Assembly (NCBI GenBank): GCA_009845645.1
Contig: VXZF01000237.1
Span: forward strand, 1-7,640
DNA from: Gemmatimonadota bacterium
GTDB lineage: Bacteria; Latescibacterota; UBA2968; UBA8231
Direction: 5' to 3'
Length of the DNA stretch: 7,640 nucleotides
Part shown: positions 1 to 6,559 of the stretch, one piece after another
How positions within the stretch are numbered: the stretch's first letter is position 1
Layout: each line of letters starts with the position of its first letter
The notes under the pieces: generated by a model
Database searches by the model: none
The model's input: the letters and a program-made list of their open reading frames with translations, nothing else
Told to the model about the DNA's origin: nothing
Program-made: the position numbers and the translations under genes

Positions 1-2
1 AC

Positions 3-2882
3 AGCCGCCAACCCGAGCGGCTGAGCCGGGGGCTAACTCAGTTGTTCCGCCGGTTGGAGGAGACGGGCACCCAGCCGAGCGACTTGGGCGGGACAACTCA
101 GCGCAGTGCGGAATTGCAAGTCCTCTATGCGGCCTACTTGGAACGTCTCGCGGATGGCTGGAGCGGAAGCCGCGAGCGTTTTATCGCTGTGGATACCCAC
201 CTCGATCACTCGACGCTCGCACAGCGCTTCCCCGCCCTCGACCTGCTCGTGCTCTGCGGCTTTGTAGAAATGCCCGCACCTTTTTTCCCTGTGTTGGACA
301 AGCTGATAGCCCTCGTTCCAGAATCCATCGCGCTGCTCGACTACGATCCCGAAGGTCCCAGTTTTTTTGCCCGTACACGACCCCTATACGAATTCCTCCG
401 CGCCCGCGCCATCCGCGTCGAACGCAGCGCCGCCGACCAATACCCAGCCGCCGCATTCGCCGACCGCCTCTTCACCCACAGCCGCGATAGTCTCGACGCA
501 CCTATAGAGCGAGTCCCCTGCCCAGATCGAGCCGGCGAAGTCGCGGCCATGGCCCGTCGCATCCGCCAATTGCATCAGGAGCAAGGGGTCGAGCTAGCGC
601 AAATCCGCATTAGCTTCCGCAACCTCGACACCTATGCCGAACTCGTGGCAGAAGTGCTGCCGCGCCACGGCCTGCCTTTTTACCTCGCACGCGGGTGGCC
701 CCTTGCCACAGCACCCGCCATGAACACCGTCTTCGCGCTCATCGACGCAGTATTAGAGCGCTACAGCCGCGCTGCGCTATTCCGCCTACTCAGCTTACCC
801 TTGGTGCGACTGCGCTATGCATTATCAGACCAAACCTGCACGCTTGCCGCCGAGGACTTCGCGGCGTGGACTCGCAATGTGCCGCCATCGACTGGGCGCG
901 GAACTTGGCTCGCCGCCATCGACGAAAACTTCGCCTACTTAGAGTACGAGTTAGGTCGAAAAGGAGAGCCGGTCTCCGAAGAAATTGACGATCCTCCCAC
1001 TCGGCGCGAGGACCTGCTCGCCGAGTTAGAAGCCCTCCAGCCCCTGCGAGCCGGCCTAACCACGCTCTTTGACCTACTCCAGCCCTTAGAACGCCGACAG
1101 AATCTGCCCTCTTTCCGTCAGCATTTACTCCACGCCCTCAGCGTGTTGGGCGTAGAGGATGCGCTCGTGGAGGGAACAGCAGAAGACGGCCGAGCACTAG
1201 CGCGCTTTTTGGACCTGCTCGACGAATTGTGTGCACCAGCCGCAGCCCTCCAGCCCCGCACCCTGAGCCAGTTCGCCGACCTGCTGCGCGACGCCATCTC
1301 CCAAGCGCACGTCCCCGTCGCAACGCGCGCTGGCATTCAAGTGACCGACCTCGCCGCAGCGGGCAGCGCACCTTGCGATTACCTCTTCATCGGCGGGCTA
1401 GTGCAAGGCGAATTCCCTCGCTTGCCGCCAGCCGATATTTTCCTCGAAGAGACCCAGCGCCGCACCCTAAACTTGGACGATGACGCCACCACTGAGACCG
1501 AGCGTTTGCTGTTCTACCGGGCCATATGTTCGCCCCGCCGCGGTCTGGGCGTCTTCTACCCCAAACAGTCGGGCAGCGAGATGCTCGCTCCTTCGCCTTT
1601 TATCGACGAGTTAGACGGCCTACTCGCCCCGCAGCCTGAGACGGAAGAGTCCAACGGCACACCGGGCACTCTAGCCGAGTTGCACCTCGCATTAGGCCGC
1701 GGCCTGTGCGCGACGAGCAAATCCGACTCCGCACGCGAGGCCCTCGCACTCTACAGTCAGGCCGCACAGCTCGACGGTCACGCCACTGCGCTGCGCCACC
1801 TCATACGCGGCTTGCGCCTCGCCGAGTTGCGCACGGCCCCCAAGAGTCTTGGCAATCACGAAGGCGTACTCGATGAGGAACCACTGCTCGACGCGCTGCG
1901 CACCCGTCTCGGCGCGGGCCATTCTTTTTCCGCAACCCAATTGGAGCTATACGGCCGCTGTCCCTTCCGGTTTTTTGCCCAAGAACTACTCAACCTCCAG
2001 CCTCTCCGCGACCCGGAAGACGACGACTCGGCACGCAAGCGCGGCAACCTCGTCCACCGCACCCTCTATCGTTTCTATGCAGCCCACGGCGAAGCAGCCG
2101 AACGCGCGGAAAACTTAGCTGAAAACATCGCGGAACTGCGCCGACAAGGCCGCCAAGTCGCCGAGGAAATGAGCCTTACAGGTTTTTTCTGGGAGCGGGA
2201 ATTAGAGCGCCTGCTCGGCTCCGACGATGGGGAGCGCAAGGGCGTTTTGCCCCACTTCCTCCGCCTGCAAGCGACCGCAGCTAATCCGGCTGTGCCGACC
2301 CACTTCGAGTTGAGCTTTGGCAGCTATCCTGGCATGGGGGAAGGCGACCCGCAATCAATCACCACGCTCTATGCCATCGACGACCCAGAGACCGGGAGCG
2401 AGGTGCGGATCGCCGGCAAAATCGACCGCATCGACCGCACGGCCGACGGCCGTTTCGTCGTCTTCGACTACAAGACTGGCCGCATGCCCTCGGTAGCCGA
2501 TATTGACACCGGCCTCAACCTCCAACTCCCGCTTTATTTGCTAGCGGCTGAATCCCTGTTCGAGGAACTTGAGCTGCGACAAGGAGCCGGGGCCGCGTAC
2601 CTGATGCTCCGCGACCTAGAGGACTGCGGCCGCAGCGGACTGTTCGCCGATGCCACCCATCGCAATACAGCCTATGTCGCCAGCGGCCGCTATGGCATGT
2701 ACGATCACGAGGCGTATCGCCAGCGCCTCGACGCCGTGCGCGGCTTCGTCCTCTCGTACACGCGAGCCATGCGCCGTGGGGTATTCCGCGTCACCACCCA
2801 CGACCCGGACAAAATCTGTCCGCATTGCCCTTATCAACAAAGCTGCCGCCTCGATCCCCAGCGCATGAGGGCCTTGTCGTGA
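3..2882 (+). CDS. addB: AddB-type subunit of the AddAB helicase-nuclease (5' partial)
   Basis: This is the AddB subunit of the cytoplasmic AddAB complex, which resects double-strand breaks for RecA-dependent recombination. Residues are numbered from the TTG at 42. A RecC/AddB-like inactive helicase body comes first, with GGLVQGEFP near 451-459 and RLLFYRA...SPFIDEL at about 488-523. A PD-(D/E)XK nuclease follows: H672, GKIDRID with D795, DYKTG with D809 and K811, and QLPLY with Q828. C640 (YGRCPFRFF) plus C926, C929 and C935 (CPHCPYQQSC, C-x2-C-x5-C) match the four-cysteine 4Fe-4S staple known in AddB. The frame is open from 42 back to codon 3 (SRQPERLSRGLTQ), and the expected N-terminal Walker-A-like region is absent. 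The TTG at 42 is therefore internal and roughly 100 or more residues lie upstream. The stop overlaps the addA start. A RexB or other RecB-family nuclease label is possible, but the Fe-S and nuclease layout plus the neighbour favour AddB. Confidence 0.9.
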   Translation, partial: SRQPERLSRGLTQLFRRLEETGTQPSDLGGTTQRSAELQVLYAAYLERLADGWSGSRERFIAVDTHLDHSTLAQRFPALDLLVLCGFVEMPAPFFPVLDKLIALVPESIALLDYDPEGPSFFARTRPLYEFLRARAIRVERSAADQYPAAAFADRLFTHSRDSLDAPIERVPCPDRAGEVAAMARRIRQLHQEQGVELAQIRISFRNLDTYAELVAEVLPRHGLPFYLARGWPLATAPAMNTVFALIDAVLERYSRAALFRLLSLPLVRLRYALSDQTCTLAAEDFAAWTRNVPPSTGRGTWLAAIDENFAYLEYELGRKGEPVSEEIDDPPTRREDLLAELEALQPLRAGLTTLFDLLQPLERRQNLPSFRQHLLHALSVLGVEDALVEGTAEDGRALARFLDLLDELCAPAAALQPRTLSQFADLLRDAISQAHVPVATRAGIQVTDLAAAGSAPCDYLFIGGLVQGEFPRLPPADIFLEETQRRTLNLDDDATTETERLLFYRAICSPRRGLGVFYPKQSGSEMLAPSPFIDELDGLLAPQPETEESNGTPGTLAELHLALGRGLCATSKSDSAREALALYSQAAQLDGHATALRHLIRGLRLAELRTAPKSLGNHEGVLDEEPLLDALRTRLGAGHSFSATQLELYGRCPFRFFAQELLNLQPLRDPEDDDSARKRGNLVHRTLYRFYAAHGEAAERAENLAENIAELRRQGRQVAEEMSLTGFFWERELERLLGSDDGERKGVLPHFLRLQATAANPAVPTHFELSFGSYPGMGEGDPQSITTLYAIDDPETGSEVRIAGKIDRIDRTADGRFVVFDYKTGRMPSVADIDTGLNLQLPLYLLAAESLFEELELRQGAGAAYLMLRDLEDCGRSGLFADATHRNTAYVASGRYGMYDHEAYRQRLDAVRGFVLSYTRAMRRGVFRVTTHDPDKICPHCPYQQSCRLDPQRMRALS
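2867..2871 (+). promoter_or_regulatory. Shine-Dalgarno for addA
   Basis: GAGGG lies within the last codons of addB, 7 bases before the GTG at 2879. Together with the GTGA stop/start overlap it supports translational coupling of addB and addA. It also favours the GTG over the earlier in-frame TTG at 2825 as the true start. Confidence 0.65.
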
Positions 2883-5800
2883 AGCGCGCCGTCCCCCTGA
2901 CGCCCGTCCAGCGCATGGCCCTCGACAGCCAGCGCAATATCGCAGTCACCGCCAGCGCCGGTGCCGGCAAGACCGCAACGCTAGTCGAGCGCTACATCGA
3001 GCTGTTGCGCCAGCATCCCGAAATCGGCGTGCGCCAAGTGCTGGCTATCACCTTTACCCAAAAGGCCGCGGCGGAAATGCGCGAGCGCATCGCCCGGCGG
3101 CTGACCGACGCCCTCGACCAAGAACTGCCCGAGCCAGAGCGGCAACGCCTGCGGCAAATCCGCGAAGACCTGCCCGCAGCGCGAATTTCCACCATCCACG
3201 CCTTTTGTGCAGCCCTGCTGCGCGAGTATCCCATTGAAGCAGACGTGGACCCGGCCTTCGCGGTCTTAGAGGGAGTAGATGCGGCGCAACTCCGACAGCA
3301 AGCCGTGCGCCAAACCCTAGAGTCCCTAGCCCGAGCGCACGACACCGATCCCGACAAAGAGGCCCTACGGCGCACCTTAGCCGAATGGCCGCGCCGCTAT
3401 CTCGAACAGGTCTTGGAATACTTGCTCGAAAAAAAGCATCTCGCCCGCACGTGGTGCCGCCGCTACGCCGAGCAGTCGCCCGACCAAATCCTCAGCGACT
3501 GGCGCGGGATGCAGCAAGCGGCCTGTGTTCCCGCGTGCCAAGCCCTGCTCAATGACACCCAATTCACCGCGATGCTCGCAGAACTTGCCGCGCTCTCGCC
3601 CCTAACCGACGAGCGCGACTCGGCCGTCGAGCGGCTAAACCCGCTCCGCGACTCCATGCGCCGGCTGGGCCAAGCGCCCTCGCCCGACGAGGCGATAGAG
3701 ATTCTCCCGCGCCTAGCCGAAGGACTTTTGACCAATGGCAAACCTTTGAGCGGCAGCAGGCTGGGCAAGAAATCCAACTGGGAGGAAGCCACCCTCACCC
3801 GCGTCCGCGAACTCGTACCCGCCCTGGGACGCTATCTAGCTCCGCACGCCGATCTCCTCAGCCTCGAACTCAGTGCGGCCGACGAGCGCGCCGCCGCAGT
3901 ACTGCCCGCCCTGTCGCGCGTCTTCTTCAAGGTCGATGCGCGCTATGAGAACAGCAAAGGCAATGGCAGTATGCTGGACATGGACGACCTCCTAGAAAAA
4001 ACTCACCAGCTCATCGCCGCCGACGCAGACATCCGCCACCGCTTGGCCCAACACTATCGCTTCGCGCTGATCGACGAATTCCAAGACACCGACCCCTTGC
4101 AGTGGAAAATCATCCGCTCGCTAACGTCGCCGGACGGGCAAATGGCCGGCGACAAACTCTTCATCGTCGGCGATCCCAAGCAGTCGATTTACTCGTTCCG
4201 CGCAGCCGATGTCACCGTCTTCGCCCGCGTGCGCGACGCCATTGCCGAGGCCAATGCCGCGCACGAGCGCGAGTCTCGGCCCTTTTGCGACGACGGCGAG
4301 GTCCTCGACGCCTCCCACACCCAGCGGCTCGGCACCCTCGTCATGGGCGAAAACTTCCGCACCCTCGCCCAACCCGTTGCCTTTGTCAACGCGCTCTTTC
4401 CCAAGTTCATGCAGGAGGTCCCGGACGAGCCTTTTCAAGTCGGCTACGATCCACTCGTCGGGTGCCGCTCCGCCAATGTAAGCGAGGGTTCGGTCGAACT
4501 TTTGCTCTTGCCGCCGGACGTTAATCGCGACGCGACAGACACCGCGCTGCGCGAAGCCGAACTAGTAGCCCGCCGTCTGAGTCACCTTTTGGAAGGCAAC
4601 GACCTACAAGTCGCCGACCAAGACGGCTTGCGCCCACCCGTCCCCGGCGACATCGCCTTACTCCTGCGCCGCCGCCGCAATCTCTCCGTGTACGAAGACG
4701 CGCTGCGGGCCTGCGGCATCCCCTTCCAAGTAGCCGGCGGCCGGGGCTTTTACCAGCGCCAAGAAATCTACGACTTAGCCAATATCCTCCGCGTCCTGTG
4801 CAACTCCGGCGACGGCATCGCCCTGATGGGCGCGTTGCGCTCGCCGTACTTCGGCCTCTCGGACAACGCGCTGTACGCGCTGACCGCACCCGATGGCAGT
4901 CGGCTCGCAAAGAATCTCGCGGACGCGGATCAGCGGCAGCGCCTCGCTCCTGCGGATCAAGAAGTCGCCACAGACGCCGTCGCCCGACTTCAGTGCTGGG
5001 AAGAATTACGCGACCGCGTACCCCTCGTCGAACTGCTGCACACTATCCTTGAAGACACCGGGGCTTGGGCTTTTCTCTGCTATGGCGAGCGCGGGGATCA
5101 GGCCGTGGCCAACGTGCACAAGCTCCTCGACCTCGCCCGCGAATTCCGCGGCCCTCTCGCCGATTTCGTGGTGCGACTCGACTTGTTGACTGCTGCAGAA
5201 GAACAAGAAGGCGAAGCCGTCCTCGACGCAGACGCCCTACACATCCTGACCGTACACGCGGCCAAGGGCTTGGAGTTTCCCATCGTCGTCGTGCCCGACT
5301 TGGCCGCTCGATTCAATTTTCAAAACAGCGCCCCTGCGCTCATCGACGCGGAAAAGGGCCTCGGCTTGCGCGTCCTCGACCCCGAGCAGGATTATAAAAG
5401 GACCTCCTCCTTTGTCCGCACCCTCATCAATCGCAACGCAAGCCGCCACCAGCGCGCCGAAGAGAAGCGCCTGCTGTACGTGGCTTGCACCCGCGCCCGC
5501 GACCACTTGCTGCTCGGCGGCGCGCTGACCGACAAACATTTTGCCGCCGACCTCGACGCGGCTGCGGACTGTCTCGGTTGGATTTGTGGGAGCTTAGAAT
5601 TGACAGAGGCCGACCTAGCTCGTGGAACCAAGGCGGTTGCAGGCGTGCCGTCCCCCCTGCCCATCCATACCGACCCCAGCGAGTTCCCGGTCCCTGCAAC
5701 TACTGACCATCGGGCCGAGCCAGCCTTTCGCGCCCTCGACGCCGCACCCGCACAAGCAGTAGAACCGACGTTGGATCTGCTCTCGCCGCTCGACGATTCC

Positions 5801-6481
5801 CAAGACCGGCCCGAATTTGCAGCCAGCGAGTTGGTCCTCTTCGCCGCAGATCCAGCCGCGCACCATCGCCAGTACGCGCTGGGCCTGCCGCCGTGGTCCC
5901 TCGGCCAAGTAGATGAGCCTCGCCGCCGCGCCATGCTCTTCGGCCAGCTCGCCCACGCCGGTATAGAAGCCTTGAGCAACAGTCCAGACGCCGACCCCAC
6001 AGCCCTCGCCACCGACCTCGTCGCCGCCGCGAGCCTACCCGTAGCATCCCATCGAGATCCGTTCGAGCGCGAGTTGACCCACCTATTGCACCGCTGTCGC
6101 CAATCGCCCCTAGCCGCGCGCTGGCTCACCAATGCGGAGGCTCGTACCGAAGTGCGCTTTACCCTCTCGCTGGATCTCGGTTTAGTACACGGAGTAGTCG
6201 ATTACATAGGATGTGGGACCGATGGACTGTGGGAATTAGTCGATTACAAAACCGGCCACCGCGCGAACACAGAAGAGGCAGTACAATACTACCGAATGCA
6301 GTTGGAAATTTACGCCCTCTGCTTACAGGCCCTCCATCCGGGCCAAGACGAATACCGCGCTACGCTGTACTTTACCGACTTAGACGAAGAGCGTCTTGTG
6401 CGCTTCACACCAGCCGATCTAGCGGCAGCCCGCACCCGCCTCGACGACCTCATCGCCAAACTCATCGCAGCTAAAGCCTAG
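2879..6481 (+). CDS. addA: AddA-type double-strand break repair helicase-nuclease
   Basis: This is the ATP-driven SF1A (UvrD/RecB-type) motor and nuclease subunit of AddAB, which unwinds and degrades DNA from broken ends. It has 1200 residues from the GTG at 2879, close to the usual size of about 1150-1250. Motifs occur in order: Q motif (Q11), Walker A ASAGAGKT (25-32, K31), Ia ITFTQKAAAEM (57-67), TIHAFC (105-110), Walker B LIDEFQDTD (D399, E400), III GDPKQSIYSFR (431-441), IV ENFRT (R494), V TVHAAKGLEF (791-800) and VI LLYVACTRARD (865-875, R872). An Ala/Pro-rich linker (about 909-980) leads to a C-terminal PD-(D/E)XK nuclease with H1026, D1108 (HGVVDY), D1122 and K1124 (DYKTG), and Q1141/Y1145 (QLEIY). 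All these residues are intact, so both activities should be functional. The start follows from the GTGA overlap with addB and the GAGGG upstream. RecB is less likely because the partner is AddB-like rather than RecC-like. Confidence 0.94.
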   Translation: MKRAVPLTPVQRMALDSQRNIAVTASAGAGKTATLVERYIELLRQHPEIGVRQVLAITFTQKAAAEMRERIARRLTDALDQELPEPERQRLRQIREDLPAARISTIHAFCAALLREYPIEADVDPAFAVLEGVDAAQLRQQAVRQTLESLARAHDTDPDKEALRRTLAEWPRRYLEQVLEYLLEKKHLARTWCRRYAEQSPDQILSDWRGMQQAACVPACQALLNDTQFTAMLAELAALSPLTDERDSAVERLNPLRDSMRRLGQAPSPDEAIEILPRLAEGLLTNGKPLSGSRLGKKSNWEEATLTRVRELVPALGRYLAPHADLLSLELSAADERAAAVLPALSRVFFKVDARYENSKGNGSMLDMDDLLEKTHQLIAADADIRHRLAQHYRFALIDEFQDTDPLQWKIIRSLTSPDGQMAGDKLFIVGDPKQSIYSFRAADVTVFARVRDAIAEANAAHERESRPFCDDGEVLDASHTQRLGTLVMGENFRTLAQPVAFVNALFPKFMQEVPDEPFQVGYDPLVGCRSANVSEGSVELLLLPPDVNRDATDTALREAELVARRLSHLLEGNDLQVADQDGLRPPVPGDIALLLRRRRNLSVYEDALRACGIPFQVAGGRGFYQRQEIYDLANILRVLCNSGDGIALMGALRSPYFGLSDNALYALTAPDGSRLAKNLADADQRQRLAPADQEVATDAVARLQCWEELRDRVPLVELLHTILEDTGAWAFLCYGERGDQAVANVHKLLDLAREFRGPLADFVVRLDLLTAAEEQEGEAVLDADALHILTVHAAKGLEFPIVVVPDLAARFNFQNSAPALIDAEKGLGLRVLDPEQDYKRTSSFVRTLINRNASRHQRAEEKRLLYVACTRARDHLLLGGALTDKHFAADLDAAADCLGWICGSLELTEADLARGTKAVAGVPSPLPIHTDPSEFPVPATTDHRAEPAFRALDAAPAQAVEPTLDLLSPLDDSQDRPEFAASELVLFAADPAAHHRQYALGLPPWSLGQVDEPRRRAMLFGQLAHAGIEALSNSPDADPTALATDLVAAASLPVASHRDPFERELTHLLHRCRQSPLAARWLTNAEARTEVRFTLSLDLGLVHGVVDYIGCGTDGLWELVDYKTGHRANTEEAVQYYRMQLEIYALCLQALHPGQDEYRATLYFTDLDEERLVRFTPADLAAARTRLDDLIAKLIAAKA

Positions 6482-6511
6482 CACCCAAACAATGCGCAGA
6501 GGAATGCTATC
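6482..6511 (+). other. Short intergenic gap between addA and the exported-protein gene
   Basis: Only 30 bases separate the addA TAG from the next ATG. I see no inverted repeat followed by a T run, so no intrinsic terminator, and no convincing -35/-10 pair here or in the last bases of addA. Read-through from addBA into the next gene is possible, but a promoter inside addA cannot be excluded. Confidence 0.6.
6498..6503 (+). promoter_or_regulatory. Shine-Dalgarno for the third gene
   Basis: AGAGGA sits 8 bases before the ATG at 6512, a strong match at good spacing. No other start codon lies between the in-frame addA stop (6479) and this ATG, so this site decides the start of the exported protein. 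Confidence 0.75.
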
Positions 6512-6559
6512 ATGCTGTACTCGATCCTCTTCCTAGTCGTCGCATCCCTAGCCACCTGT
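6512..6559 (+). other. Signal peptide, possible lipoprotein type
   Basis: Residues 1-16 read MLYSILFLVVASLATC, a short hydrophobic helix followed by Cys. If processed by signal peptidase II, C16 would be the lipidated residue of the mature protein. The box LATC has Thr at -1, where Gly, Ala or Ser is usual, and the n-region has no Lys or Arg. Lipoprotein status is therefore uncertain; export itself is more likely, since FG-GAP repeat proteins are usually extracytoplasmic. Confidence 0.5.

Noticed and set aside
42..44. TTG as the true start of addB
   Set aside because: The frame stays open to position 3 with plausible coding residues, no Shine-Dalgarno precedes it at proper spacing, and the family's N-terminal region is missing.
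362..368. T7 run (and T6 runs at 281-286, 1971-1976, 2183-2188) in addB as slippage sites
   Set aside because: All are Phe-Phe codon pairs in frame; a shift would only truncate the protein, and four unrelated runs in one gene argue for codon choice rather than a programmed site.
2421..2438. Tandem copy of ATCGACCGC
   Set aside because: It encodes IDRIDR of the nuclease GKIDRID motif; selection on the protein explains it.
4521..4910. 129-residue Arg/Gly-rich open frame on the - strand
   Set aside because: It is an antisense shadow of addA with skewed composition and no motif.
5392..6132. 246-residue open frame on the - strand, opposite addA
   Set aside because: Its product is Arg/Ser/Ala-rich low complexity with no recognisable motif, and it lies over the functional addA nuclease and linker; it is the usual antisense shadow of a GC-rich gene.
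6492..6536. Short frame of 14 residues (MRRGMLSCCTRSSS) overlapping the start of the third gene
   Set aside because: It overlaps the Shine-Dalgarno and signal peptide of the real gene, has no convincing ribosome site of its own and shows no regulatory codon run.
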